Of a DNA stretch of 64,000 nt, positions 1-13,287 are shown one piece after another (within the stretch, counting starts at the first letter, position 1; each line of letters opens with the position of its first letter). A model generated the notes under the pieces. The model was not told where the DNA came from. It was given only the letters and a program-made list of their open reading frames with translations, and did not search any database. The stretch lies in NCBI GenBank assembly GCA_020698575.1, contig CM036239.1, positions 14,844,263 to 14,908,262 of the forward strand, read 5' to 3'. Source of the DNA: Bostrychus sinensis (lineage: Eukaryota > Chordata > Actinopteri > Gobiiformes > Eleotridae). Made by a program: the position numbers and the translations under genes.

Positions 1-3000
1 ACCTCCACAACTTCAAGCACCCTTTTTGAGGACCAAACCACAACAACATTGGAACCTAATGTGCAAAAACAGACCTCAGTTCCTTCTCTTCCTTTAAACT
101 ATGATATTACACCCTCTGCTGTTACCACTAAGTCTGAAACCACAAAACCTTCTTATGAAATGGCACACAAAACCATTGAAGATCAAACTGTGTCGTCCAC
201 AAGTACAGCAGAAGTCCCAACCCAGACACTGCCCTCAGCAACACCCTCTTTGTACACCTTTGACCAAAGCAGCACCCATTCAGTACCACAGTGGGCTCTA
301 GTGCCTGATCCAGATGCCACTCCTTTGCCGGACGACTTAGGCGACTATGACCTTGGAGTGCCACCCTTGGAGTCCCAGCCTCACATACCAGCAGAAACCG
401 CAACCATACAGCAACCAGAAGCTGTGACCTTCTCAGCCTACTCTGTGGAGGCCAGCACTGTAAATGTCAGAGGTACATGGCCTGTTAATAACGTTTTTGC
501 CAAGCTTTTTTACCGTAGACATAACAATGCCCTCCACTAATACTGGCATCCTTGATAAATATGAGCAAAAAGTGCTTTGAAAAATGTCTTTATTGTTTAG
601 CCTTTTGATCTTTTGCCCATATTGATAAAATATTGTCATTGGAAAAAACAAAACAATGTGTGCCACTTTTATTAGCATCTTTTTAGTCAGTACTTTGTGG
701 CGCCTCCATTTGCCAAGATGACAGTTCCGAGCCTTCTCCTGTAATGGTTGATGAGGTTGGAGAATACAAGGCGAGGGATCTGAGATCATCCCTCTGTACA
801 GAATCTCTCCAGGTCATTCAGATTTCAAGGTTCGCCTTTGTGAACTCCTATTTTCACTTCAACCCAGATGTGTTGATATTTCATAATGCCATGTATCCTA
901 ACAAGAAGCCCAAGACCCATGGCTGAAAAACAGACCCAAAATCTCATTTGAAGTTCCAGTAGTGTCTGGATAACTGCTGCTCGAGTTGGTGTCTGAATGA
1001 GAACAGTTTTTATATATATATACATATAAAACCCTGTCAAATAATTTGTTGTGATATAGGTAACTTTGTATTGTAGTTTTGGAGACTTTCTGACCCCGAG
1101 ACCCAACGAACTTCTGCAGTTCTCTGGCAGTGTTTTGGGGAATTTTTTGGGCCACTGGAACCATCCTCCTGACACTGTTGGGAAAAGATAAACACATTTT
1201 TCCAGGCTGATTCATAACACACCAGTTCACCCAAAATTTTTAATTATTGGCCTGAAGTAGGAAATTGGAAATGCTTATAAGCACTTTCCATTTTGTGAAG
1301 TGCAAAAACCTCTAGCTGCACGTCACAACTGTGTTCTTTGGTCTTTTGCATTGTGCTGAATGACTAAAGGAGTTTGGCCTTTGTGCAACTTCATATTCAT
1401 ACTTCGGGGAAACAGAAAGTTGTAGTTGGCAATAGTTCCTGTTTCTTGTCACCCAGGTATATTAAAATAATTAAGAAATTACTTGGAAGATACTTGAAAA
1501 ATATTTTTGCCACACACACATATATTACATTATATTTTTTAATAAAACTGATGTATTTACCCTTGTCTTTATATAGCAGAGTTTTTTGTTAATATTTAGA
1601 GCAAAAGATCAAACTGTTAAAACAGAACAATTTTTTACAGCCTTCTTTGCTCATATTTATTAAGGTTGCTAATATTAGTAAGCTTTAGTTTTTATTGTCT
1701 ATTATGTTTTTTAGACCTGTTGCCCTGCTCTGATGGTGTATGTCTCAATGGTGGCTCCTGTTACACAAAAGGATCAGAACACATATGTGCCTGTGCACCT
1801 GGATACACTGGGCAGTACTGTGACATCGGTACAAACACACTCTCCTGTGAACACATCACATTGACCCTATACTGACAGATGAATGAGGAATAATATAGGC
1901 TTGTGTTTGCAGATGTTGATGAGTGTCAGTCCAACCCGTGTTTGAACGGAGCCACCTGTCTTGATGGGGTCAACTCCTTCACCTGCCTCTGCCTGCCCAG
2001 CTATGCAGGAGAACTCTGTGAGCAAGGTCAGTCTGTATGAAGAAGTGTACAAAACAACTACAGACAGCAGTAGGTTTCACGCATGATTCAACAGTCTGCA
2101 AGAAGACTGCAACTTAGGCCCTGAGTTGTCCTCTTGCACTGGGTGTTGGCCCTGCAGCAGATGAGCACCAGCATCTGGTCTTTTATTTCTGTAATTAATC
2201 CACAGCAAAATGAGACTCAGCTAGCTATACTCATAGAATCTTTTTTTTTACAACTTAATGTGATGCCAGTCAATATAAGTCAGTGTAAAATATATATAAA
2301 TTTGTCTTTTTTATTTGTATTGTTTAGCCAAGTGAATATTTCTCAAGTATGATCATAGGATTAATTTAGAAAGCTTTTTTACCTTACAGGAATGCAGAGG
2401 AAAGATTGTTTTGACCTTCAGATTTTTAAAGAGTGAGAACATACAGTCTTTTAAATGTTTTACAAGCTCTGTGTGTACTGTGTACACAGAACAGATTTTG
2501 GAACAGATTTTGGGACAGAATTGTCATTGTTATCTTTACTATTTTTAGTTAAATGCTTATTCTCAGATAATTCTCAGCCCAACGTCTATTTTGGGTTTGG
2601 TAAAACCAGTGCACAAAATCATATCAGTGCAGTTTGCCAGGGCTGATACAGCCCATGCTCTGTCAGATAAAGAACAGCTGTCTTCTTGTTGCTGTTTGCC
2701 ACTGGAAACAACCAGAAAAGAGAGCATTGTCCCATTATTTTGGCCAGAAAGCTTTTGCAGCTGTATGACACTTGAGCAATGCTTAATACAGCCCTAAACT
2801 GAGCTTGGTTCTCTACTCCTCTAAAATCCATCAATCGGAACCAGTTTTTTTTATTAGTGCTTGGATGCCACAGGGACCCAGTCATTGCTTATTAGTCCCA
2901 CCTGGGTCTGGACACACAGTGTAGTCATTAGGATGCTCACAGACTACCACAGCCATTAGCTTTACTATATCCACAACATTTTAGCCCCACTCATACAATA

Positions 3001-6000
3001 ACTTCATTGTTTGCTGTGTCTGATAAAGCAAGCAAGCGGTTAAAAAACCTTGAGTCATTGTATAGCGAAATAAGGAATGCCAGTGTTCATTTCAGCTCTG
3101 CAGATTATCAAGAGTGTTTTATTAACTGGTTACGATCAGGTCTGAATATATGAAATTAAAGGCATAAAACGTATATGTATGCCAGACTGTATGGTGTTAA
3201 AAATCTTGTCCTATGGTAAAATATAATGGATATGTATGGATAATTAACATGTTTCAAATATTCAATTACAGTAAAGATGTTTCACTGTTTTCTTGTCCTT
3301 TCTCTAGACACTGAGGTGTGTGGATTTGGTTGGCAAAAATTCCAGTCTCATTGCTATAAGTACTTCACTCACCGTCGGACCTGGGACTCTGCTGAAAGGG
3401 AGTGTCGAATTCATGGCGCTCATCTCACCAGCATCCTGTCCCACGAGGAGCAGCTTTTTGTTAATCGTAAGTCAGAGCACACACATGCATGTCGTGCATT
3501 AACTCACCCTGTATTGCACATAGACAGGTTTTTTTGGAGGAATGTAGGCAGTACTTAAAAGTCAAGTGTCTAATATGCAGCGAAGATTAAAGTTGACACA
3601 AACCCCTCAGAGACCAAGCTGTTTGCAGACAATCCAGCCATCTGAATGTAATAGGGAAACTGCTTTATCCAGCATGTCCTCCTGTGGTCTTGTTCAAATT
3701 TCTGGTTAGTCACCATCACCTCATTGAGAGCATGTCCAAACTATAAACTGTCCCATTGTCAGCAGTTCTTCACTTTCTGCTGCTTGGTCTACTGTGATTC
3801 AATGTTTTTATTATCTGAATTTCTTCCAATACCTTTTTTTTATAACATGCTATGTTTGGATGAATTTGAAACATGATTCCAGTTTGTAAATATGGCGTAA
3901 CATGTGATAATCATCTGCAGGACTGGGCAGTGATTACCAGTGGATAGGTCTAAATGACAAGATGTTTGAGAGAGACTTCAGATGGACAGACAGCAGACCA
4001 ATGGTAAGGCTGCAGTTTGTTGTACTCTGGGTCATATGAACTTGTATTGATTATAGTTATGCAGTAATGTATAACTATAATGTATATATGTGTAATGTAG
4101 ATGGCATATTTAACTCCGTTCTCCCAGCCTCCACCTTTCACCCCTAACCACAACTTGGCATTTTCTGGCTTTTTTTTTTTTTATTATTATTTTAAAAGGA
4201 AAACTTAAATCCTATTGCACCTCACTTATACATATCAAATTTTCATTTAAAACCACAACTCCTCACGTCAGTAACTTCAGCCTTTTAACCTCACTTCAAC
4301 CTTAGAGCTGTGACATTATAGAACTGGACATTTTTTTTATTAGTTTTTTTTTATCTTTATTGTCAAACCTTTTATTTATGTATTTATTTATTTGCCCTGG
4401 TGAAGGCCTGTGACCCATAGAAAACAGTTCTGTGACCCACTGTTGGGTCTCGACCCTGTCAATGGGAGCATCCCTTATTTGAGAATCTACTGGATGCAAG
4501 ATTGGCTAAAGCTTGCCCATACATATGCGCTGAACATTCACAACTATTGAAATCCTGGACATTAAAGCCTGTACGGTGTCCTTTTATGACGTAAGGTGAT
4601 TAAAAATGATGTACTATGTGTGGCTATTGCGTTTTTTCAAAGTATAGTGGCCTCTGCTCTTTGCCTCCTTCACTGACGTATTCTAACACACAGTGCGTCC
4701 ACAGGGGATGATCAGCTGCCGAGGCTGGATTCAATGAGAAACTTGACACTGGGGGGACCCCTGTTTTTGTTTCGTTCTTTTAGAGGCACACCCCTGTTGT
4801 TAGAGTCTGTCTACACATTTAAGCAGTTTGGACCACGTGAGGGGACAGACTAAAGTTAAAATGCCATGGATTTTTATTTTTATTTACTTCAGACTTCTTA
4901 TTATCATGAAAAAACATTTGTGTGGTTTACTTTGAGAAATGTTGTTTGTTGTTACTGTAGCTCCACTGTCTGGTGTGAATGTGAATTGCACAGCTCACTT
5001 ACCAGTATTTGCACTGTGCACTCTTCTCATGGGAATAGGTGGAGGCTGCATAACTGTCAACAACTGTAACAAATGTTTGATATTTACAATAAAGTTAATT
5101 TACAAAGGAGACCTCTGTAGAAATCATGTCTATTAGGTGAAAGAATCAACCACTCCCTGTCTTTCTTATTGTGAAGCTGAATGTGTTTCATCATGTAGTA
5201 AAAATATAAAAAATAAAATAACATACACTTTACAGTAACTACACACTAAAAGCCTTAGTTGAGTATTAGTTAGTAGTTTATTTATTATTTACAAAGCATT
5301 ACTCCAACATTAATAACACCATTGAATTATAAACCTTATAATTATAATTCTTAAGTAATAAGCTCATGTACATCAATGCAAAGTTATAAACATCAGTGTT
5401 AATTCAGTATCTTTAAAATTATATCAGTTAAATTATTGTTAATTTCATATTTATTAACACTTTATTACTGCTTTATAGTGGTGAGTTGTTTTAAAGTGTT
5501 ACCAAAATAATAGAGCTTGGACAATACAGTTTTGTCATAATACTCATGATAATCATGATACTTTAGATTCAATTGATATTGCATTATCAATATTGCGATA
5601 CAAACATTGTGATTTGATATTATCCGGTATTGTGACAATTTCTCCTCCTTAAATTTAAAATCAAGTTCATTTATAGACTTTATTACACAAAAAAGCACAA
5701 GTCATTTTTCTAAAAGTTAGAAATTAACCAGCATTTAATCTCACATTTATTTATCATTCAATCAAGTATTTAGAAATAGATTTATTTATTTTTTTTCTTT
5801 GGCAAACCAAGTGCTTAGAAGTGTACTGCTGTCCCCTACAGTCCTGGAAGACTTTTTGGCTATTTTTGGCCCATATTTGACTGTGAAAGCAGTGCAGCCC
5901 TGTAGCACCATTATTAAGTATAATGTCCCAGATGTACACAAAGTATCCATTCCCTGAGGAAGTATTGATACTTAGTATTGCGCTACTCAGGTTCAGGGCC

Positions 6001-6941
6001 GTTGACAGAGAAAGGGTGTGGGTGGTGGCGTCTGTTGTCCTGGGCATGAGGATCAGAGGGGCATAGAAATGTGTTCTTATATTTTCTATTATAATGGGGG
6101 TGGGAGGGGGGGGTGAAGCCTTCTTGCCCCAGGCCCTAGCAAACCTGTCGACGGGCCTCCTCAGGTATAGCGATATATATTTTAATACTAATAATGATGT
6201 ATTTTAACAGCAATATGACCACTGGAGGCCCAACCAGCCGGACAGCTTTTTCCAGTCGGGAGAGGACTGTGTGGTGATGATTTGGCATGAGGGAGGACAG
6301 TGGAACGACGTGCCCTGTAACTATCACCTAACCTTCACGTGCAAGAAGGGAACAGGTACAAACACATTTTATAATATGTAATATTTACTATACTCAATGA
6401 CTCAACTCTAAAAACGTCTTCATATATCTTTATTTTGTCTTGTGCAGTGTCATGCGGCCAGCCTCCAGTTGTGAAAGACGCTCGAGTGTTTGGAGCCATG
6501 AAGCCTCGCTATGAGATCAACACTTTGGTCCGCTATCACTGTAATCAAGGCTTCATTCAGAGACACCCCCCCACCATACGCTGTCGGGCCAACGGCCAGT
6601 GGGACACCCCTAGAGTCACCTGCATGAGTCGTGAGTACTTCTTTATCATGCAAGCCACAGTCAGATGTTTTAGATAGCCTTTTAACATTTTTTGCCTGTG
6701 TTTTCTAGCTGCCACGTACCACAAGTCATTGACTGTTCGGCACCACAACAAAGAAAACAATAATCAGCAAACCAAACACTTTAACCATTACATCCATCTC
6801 CACAAGAACCACATCAAGAATAGTCAAGAGCAGCAGCAGACTTCTGGCATTTTTGAGAGGCTCTGGAACCCTTTTCAGCAGCTGCTCAACAAACGGCAAC
6901 AACAGAACCAAGTTCAAGAAGATGATCAAATGGGGGCTTGA
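1..6941 (+). CDS. vcan: Versican C-terminal part (partial, 5' end outside window)
   Basis: Large extracellular chondroitin-sulfate proteoglycan of the lectican family. The window enters in the Ser/Thr/Pro-rich GAG-bearing exon (1-472, phase 1 donor). It continues with EGF-like exon 1 (1715-1828), EGF-like exon 2 starting DVDECQ (1913-2026), C-type lectin exons (3308-3466, 3921-4003, 6211-6355), a Sushi/CCP exon (6448-6630) and a basic tail exon ending in TGA (6709-6941). All junctions are GT/AG and phases agree; lengths 114, 114, 159, 83, 145 and 183 nt match the conserved lectican pattern. The lectin domain shows WIGLND, QPD and WNDVPC; the CCP shows paired cysteines. The family's C-terminal G3 region binds tenascins, fibulins and sulfated lipids. 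The visible part of the GAG exon has no Ser-Gly dipeptide, so attachment sites must lie upstream. Aggrecan, neurocan or brevican are alternatives, but neighbours hapln1, cetn3 and mef2c favour versican. Confidence 0.93.
580..1180 (-). mobile_element. Degraded Tc1-like transposon remnant in vcan intron
   Basis: Read on the minus strand, about 680-850 encodes the C-terminal end of a Tc1-type transposase: recognisable pieces are DLERFC, SNLINHYRRRL and ANGGATKY followed by a stop. Two in-frame stops and substitutions show it is dead. The part up to about 1180 probably belongs to the same insertion, but I cannot match it with confidence. It lies in the intron between the GAG exon and EGF exon 1. 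Confidence 0.65.
5995..6158. repeat. Short inverted-repeat element (MITE-like) in vcan intron
   Basis: About 14 bp at 5995-6008 (AGGGCCGTTGACAG) is repeated inverted, with one mismatch, at 6145-6158. It encloses about 135 bp of G-rich non-coding sequence, about 50 bp upstream of the third lectin exon. The form suggests a small non-autonomous DNA transposon; the family is not identified. Confidence 0.4.
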
Positions 6942-7730
6942 TTCGGGTTTGGCTTTTTAAAATAAGTTTAGCGTGCTTGTTGTCTATCTTCCACAGGCAT
7001 GTATAGACAGAGAAATGCTCTTACCTGTGCATCACGTCAAGACATAGGGTGCTTTTCTTTAATACAGATCATTTAAGCACATTAGTGAGATGTTTCATTG
7101 GCAAACAACCTCACATAGTCCCATAGTTCTCCTCTAAACAGAGAAAAGTGCCTAGACATGGGCATGCTCTGTGAAACAACTGTGACTCCTGTTCAGCACA
7201 GCTCCACAGAGAATGTGTGCCTTCTGTGAAATAAAAATCCCAAACCTTAAACATTACTTTTAAAACTGTTACAGATGTTTATGAAATGTTTATTGATGTA
7301 CACAAAAAGCAAAAATTCAACCTTAAATGATGACTTTTTTAATTGTGTTGAATTTTATAGTTTTATATATAGTTTTTTATACAAAATGTTACTGAAATCC
7401 AACACAAAAATATTTTTAAAAGGGAATTTTATAATTAATTATATTTAAGTGGCAACAATACAGGCACATCTGAAGTGTATGTTTTGTGTTCAGCTGACAC
7501 AAAATTAATCTATGGTCAGTCTTTTTGTACAGTAAAACAGTGTCCCATATTTCCTACAACAGTGCTAAAACGAGAGTCTATACATTATTATAGTATGAAT
7601 GTTTAGTGTGTTGTTTACAGGTAGTGTTCATAGGATCGCAGCTATTATATGAGGCCTCATTAATTTAAATTATTATATTCTTCAAACTATGAATGAACTG
7701 TGAGACGAAATAAACCTTGTTACTGAAGTA
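6942..7730 (+). other. vcan: vcan 3' UTR (predicted)
   Basis: Non-coding sequence after the versican stop. AATAAA hexamers lie at about 7230 and 7709. The second would give a 3' UTR of about 790 nt. The end is inferred from the hexamer only. Confidence 0.5.
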
Positions 7731-8235
7731 ATTCTGTCACTGATGTCATCCTTACTGTTTACAGAATCTGTGTATGGAAACTTCATGTGTTTTTAATGCA
7801 GTGCAGGTTTGGTTGTTAGTTTTCATACCTGCCGGTGGTGGTCTTTGCTGCAGATCTGGAATCTGTTTAATTGTACCAACACTGGGTGGACTGTGAAACT
7901 GTAAGACTCTTATGGACTTTAAAGAAACAAGTAACTGAGGTTTGTTTTCATGTTCTTTTTGTCCTTGACAGTTTCTATATACTGTTGCCATATTTTCAAC
8001 TTTAACATTTCTCTTCACATGCAGTTATCAGTGTCAGTGGTACAAGAGCTTATTTGTATGTTAGCACAATTATATTCCATTCAACCTACTGTGTCATGTT
8101 TTTGTCTCGTGCCACTGTCAGATGTGCAATAATGATGCATTAAAATATGACTCCTTCTGATTTTTCATTTTATATATATATATATTATATCAAATCTAAC
8201 ACTGCATCACTGTATCAGTATGTGTGCCAGTTACC

Positions 8236-8581
8236 TCATGAATGCAGCCACAAAATACCTAGTTTTCATATTTTGCGCTTGTTGTATTGCTGTTTAAAGA
8301 AAACTACCTATTTTTAGACTCCTATCTGTAGTCGTCCTTGTATGTTCAATACAAAAAATAATTATGTATTAAAATAATTACGTAATGTTTTAAAACAAAT
8401 TACATCTGGGCACACAGTTTCACCATGAAGACAAGAATTATAAATAATAGAAATAAATCTCTAGGTAATAGACTCAATGAATGATATACCCACTTTAACA
8501 GCTGGATGCCCTTCATCTAAATAATTTAGTCCTGACACTGATGTTTGGTCCAACACATTAGCATAAAAACACACTTGATAA
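8236..8581 (+). repeat. Direct repeat, copy 1
   Basis: Shares long near-identical blocks with 9819-10265. One begins GATGCAGCCACAAAATACC; another runs from the CTAGGTAATAGACTCA block through GATGTTTGGTCCAACACATT. The copies are in the same orientation about 1.6-1.7 kb apart, with indels between them. This is either a local segmental duplication or two copies of one unnamed interspersed repeat. Confidence 0.7.
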
Positions 8582-9818
8582 CTCAACATCATTTGACTTC
8601 ATTTTATTGTGAGACTCCAACTTCAGGTGCTGATGACTCAGCTAAAACTCCACTCTGACTAGTCTTTAGTGACTTAGGACTAATAAATAAATTAGGACAA
8701 ATAACTCAAAAACTGGTGTTTCAACTAAAACACTTTAATTCACAGGCTCCCATTTGGTCAATGTGAATTCACATAAAAACAGCACATTACTTAATATGGA
8801 GATTTTTTCTTTAGAAATCTATGTATTTGCAAAATAAAGCACAGCAGAATCGTGAATGGTCTTGCTGTTCTGTGGGAACAAACAAGAGTTGTGCAAGAAC
8901 CAGCCCTTCCTTTGAAAACATATTGAGCACACATTACTGCAGTAAGGAAACACTAAAACACAGTCCAGCCCAGAGCAAGTTTGCTGTCTGCTATTTTCTC
9001 TAAGCTGCTGTGTAATTGCTTATAGGTGGTGATGGATGTAACTGAAGTCAATACGCCTAATAGAAAAAAACATAGACAGAATCATGGCTCATGTATTCAT
9101 GTATTGTTTTATTTTCCTCACTAGATACTTGCACGTTGCACTTTCAAACAACACATACAAAAGCAACATTTAATTTTGATCTGTATATTCTTTACAACAT
9201 ACTGTATCATAGAAGAACAATTCTTTTTTTTTTCAGTTTTTGTTTACTCAATTGAATCATAATGTCATTGCATCATTATTTTTATGAGCTAGTCCAGCAG
9301 TTGTTCAATGATAAGAAAAGCAGTACGACTTCATTTGACCGCTCCGTGGCTTCTCAAGGATTAAGCCAAGTAAAGCTTCACTAAAGCCAAGTGGATGACA
9401 TAAACTTTGACCAGAGCCAGAAGGGACTAAGTACACAGAACAATTTCTAAGTGATAGCCAAAGATGGATGGAAGAAACCCTTAACACTTCTATAAAGGAA
9501 GCAATAGTATCTGAATTGTGTTATTGTAAAATAGTGTTTGTTGAGCAGTAAAGTAAAATTAATGATTTGCAAAATACCTAATTTTGTAGACAAACAGTAT
9601 ACATTGTTGAGATCTCAGCATACAACAGACATTAGCATCATCAGTGTTTCTCTGTGGTTGGTCTGTGCCAGTTATTTTATGTACAAAACTCAAGTCAATT
9701 ACAGTATAAGGCTACATGTGGCTCTTCTGCTTCACTAAAATAAACTAATCTTTATAAAAAAAAAAAAATAGCAGTCTCTCTATTTTGCTGTGTGCTTTTC
9801 CATGCACAAGGCTTATCA

Positions 9819-10265
9819 TAGATGCAGCCACAAAATACCTAGTTTTGCATTTTCTCTAGTTTTAGCATTTTGTAACAATAGCTTCACATAACCTAAGATT
9901 GCCAGGCATATTCTGTTTCTCTTTAAAGCAAACTACTCCTACTTATTGTTAGATTCATTTTAGCTGTAGTCCTTTCCTTGTCACTTGTTCAATACAAAAA
10001 ATAATTTTATTTTTGAGGACTGTGAAATTTGCTGTAATGTTTTATGTAAACAAATGAGACCTGGGCAGACAGTTTGAGCATAAGGACATATGTAACAATT
10101 ATGTAAATACTTCTATATTAAACATAATAATAACAGAAATAAATCTCTAGGTAATAGACTCAGTATATGCTATACCCACATTAACAGCTGTATGCTCTTC
10201 ATCTACATAATTTAGTCATGACACTGATGTTTGGTCCAACACATTAGTATAAAAACACAACTTGA
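9819..10265 (+). repeat. Direct repeat, copy 2
   Basis: Second copy of the repeat at 8236-8581. It is longer by about 100 bp because of internal insertions. It lies about 450 bp downstream (in transcript sense) of the hapln1 stop codon. Confidence 0.7.
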
Positions 10266-10715
10266 TGATCGAATGAAGTACAAAGTACCAATTGTAGCAC
10301 CTTGTTAAAACAGACAGCAAGATCACTAAACTATGACACTGTGATCTGTGCCTCCCTTTCAGTGTTGTCAGCAGCTAAAAATCATGGCTTTGTTGTTCTT
10401 GAACAATGATAAGTGCCAAGTTTTAGTGCAACCATAAGACTTGTCGCTGTTAGGCTTCCCTATGTCTGTTTGTCAGTGTTGGCCTAGATGTGAATCCTTC
10501 CCCGAGCCCCCATCCGCCTCCCAAGCCACCCCTCAAGGCATCGATTAAATAATAAGACCTTAAATATGTGTAAACTATCCATCAGAAGTTTGGGTTACAA
10601 AGCAACAGGTTCTCCTCAAAGATTCACTGAAATAAAGTATCACAGTTTAGTTCATATTATATATGGCCTTCATAATTCACCCAGTCTCTTCTTCACACTT
10701 TAGTTTGCAATAGAC

Positions 10716-13287
10716 TCAGTTGTGGACTTTGAAGCAGTACACTCCATACAGCTTGTGCTTTTTGTCCGGGAAGCCGTTGAACCTGACTGCAGCCTCAGTG
10801 GGACTGCAGCGGCGCCGGGGGTTAGCTATGGGATAACGCACACTGCCATCAGCCAACCACCCGGCATCACAGCGGTCATAACCCAAGAGCTTCCATGCAG
10901 CAAACATCTGTCCCACCTTGGCTATCTGAGCACCATCTCTCTGACAAGCCCTGACTGCCTCGTCATAGTTCATTTTGTAAGACGGGGTCAGGTAGTAGAG
11001 TTGACCTGAGGTGGCAAAACATTCATAGTTAGTGTTATTCACTCCGTTAGTAACATTGTAATCATTCATTGTGGCCTAAGCTTGAGTCAAGTCATAAGTC
11101 TAAAAAATGAGCCCAATGACAGCTCTTGAGTATGCAACAAAATGCATTCTTTAAACCACAGCACATTTACAGCACTAGAAAATATTTCACCTATATTTAG
11201 GACTTAGGTTACCTTTGTAGTGAGATGTAAAGCAGAACACATCGTAGTGGTTCTTCTCCTTGTCCCTCACACCATAGTTGCGTATACCAGGCACGGTGTT
11301 CTTGCCTCCACAGGGTTCTCTGGGTGTAGTGATGGGATACTGCACTGAGCCATCGCTCAACCACCCAGCATTGCACCAGTCCATTCCTCCTCTCCAAGCA
11401 TCATACAGTTGGTCAAAAGAGGCCACAGTGGCATCCTGATCACGACACGCCCGCTCAGCATCATAGAAGTTGAGGTTGTAACGACCAAGGCGAGGGAAGT
11501 AAGGGAAGATCACACCTAGGGACCAAGTACAGAAGATGTAAATGATCAAAACTCACTGGACAGAGTAAGCTTTCAGTCTGAATGTAGGACCAAAGCCATT
11601 AAATACAGTGACAGTTGTGTATACTTTGTATATAGGCTAGAGCACACTATGTAATATACATACCATATCCTCTACATCCTCCCCTCTCACACTGACTAAC
11701 TTTATGTATGTTTAATAAAATAAAACATTGGGAGGAACTGTTGGCCCATTTGGCATTTTTACATTCTCAAATCAGGCATTCATCAAAAAAGTTTGGACAT
11801 CCCTGCATTAAGAAGAGCAGATTACTGTTCATTTCTTGTAAAAAGCTGCACATACCTTCTAGATCAAGAGACACCACAGCTGTTGCATCTTCCAGACCAT
11901 CAATAACTTCACATTTATACTTTCCATAATCCTCCAGGGAAATTTCTGTGATGACCAGAGAGGCGTCTAACGGAGAGGAGTTCAGTAAATGGACACGCCC
12001 ATGAAAGCGGCCATAACTCCTTTTGTGAAAGTCCATGGCAACAAAAACATCCACCTTAAACAAGATTAACCAAGATTATTGGTATACAATCAGACAGTGC
12101 AGATGGTATGGGAGCTATGCTCGAAATAGTAGTGCCTAGGCATAAATACTCTATTCATTGAGCCACAAAGCTCTACTGAGATGGTGATCCAGATCAACAC
12201 CAAAAATGTGTTCTTTTACTGAACTTAGTATGTTTGTAACAAGCTGGAATATCCCTATCAGATCCACACCAAAAATAAATAATTTCTTCCTTAGCCTATT
12301 ACTGACCCTTCCTTGTCATGAAAGTCTGATCATTACTTGTTGCATCTTGCTAACACACTGACAAACCAACAAACAACTAAATCAACATTAGTGAAAACAT
12401 AACCTCCTTGGCGGAGAAGCTAACCTCTATCAGGTAGTCAGACGTCAGCTTAGTCCATTTGATCCTCATCTTACGATTGGGTGCAAGACTTTCATCTCTC
12501 TGAATCTTGCATGGTAATGTAGCATTCCCTCCTCTTCTTGTTATCACTTTGGATGGCTCTGCCAGCGCTGAGAGTCGTGGCCCATTTTCTGGAATACGGT
12601 GACATTATTCAATTTTCAACACATATAAACTTTTGTACTAGTTTGTAATTCTACAGCTGGCCTGACCTATAACAGCTCTGATGTCCTCCATTTGCTAATC
12701 ACCACTCACAGGGTTTTTAAAGGAACTGCATCCTTACACAATATCTGACCACTAAGGTGCTTGATTAGTCTGTCAGTTGCACTAACGACACATTGATTGT
12801 ATGGACAGGGCTTAGAGGGCACCATCTGCATTTTCTTTGATCTATGTCTTTAGCTGAGTCCTACAGTTATTATGCCTATAGCATATAATTGTCCTCAGCA
12901 ATATAAAACCTTTCACTACTTACTGTAGTTAAAGCAGTGCTCAGTCTGCAGATGGTACAGATGGTAAAGATGAGTACATTTACATGTGTAGAAGAGTTTT
13001 GATCTGTAAGTGCAGATGGTCTAATGAGATTATACATCTCTTTAAGCTAATGATCCTCGACATAGCCGTCTTGTCAGTGAGACATAGTGTCACAATGTTC
13101 TGAATAGTAGAGGACACAAATGACACACCACTAGAGTCACTGTATTATTAAATAACTCACCTACAACATAGATGGTCCTGGAATGCTCCAGTTCAGGATA
13201 TAGTGCGTCTAACTTTCTGAGGGTTTGTAGGTCTGATCTGTCGGCTACAGTCACAGAGACCAGTGCTAAGATCAGCACACAAATCAT
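10716..13287 (-). CDS. hapln1: Hyaluronan and proteoglycan link protein 1
   Basis: Secreted link protein that locks lecticans such as versican onto hyaluronan. Predicted CDS on the minus strand, in transcript order: 13287-13161 (start, signal peptide starting MICVLILALVSVTVA), 12588-12425 and 12054-11856 (Ig-like V domain in two exons), 11515-11213 (link module 1) and 11005-10716 (link module 2 and stop). The exons sum to 1083 nt, or 360 aa, close to the usual 354-360. All junctions are GT/AG and phases agree (1, 0, 1, 1). Diagnostic pieces are the link-module signatures DWCNAGWLSDGSVQYPI and CDAGWLADGSVRYPI, and the end GVYCFKVHN. The Ig domain is interrupted after SDYLIE; a donor 21 nt further on (at about 12404) would add seven residues. 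A 5' UTR splice acceptor lies just upstream of the start, at about 13318. HAPLN1 is preferred to HAPLN2-4 from sequence and from its vcan neighbour. Confidence 0.93.

Larger units (their letters stand above)
7731..10715. other. Intergenic region between convergent vcan and hapln1
   Basis: AT-rich non-coding sequence. The only structure I could support is a direct duplication, listed separately (8236-8581 and 9819-10265). The 3' UTR of hapln1 must lie in its right-hand part, below 10716. No open frame resembles a known protein. Confidence 0.6.

Noticed and set aside
2539..2548. MEF2-type site CTATTTTTAG in a vcan intron (another at about 8307-8316)
   Set aside because: Several such 10-mers are expected by chance in 64 kb of AT-rich DNA, and neither is near a promoter.
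9305..9487. 60-codon minus-strand frame starting MLRVSSIHLWLSLRN
   Set aside because: Considered as a pseudogene fragment, but no family could be recognised and no splice structure surrounds it.
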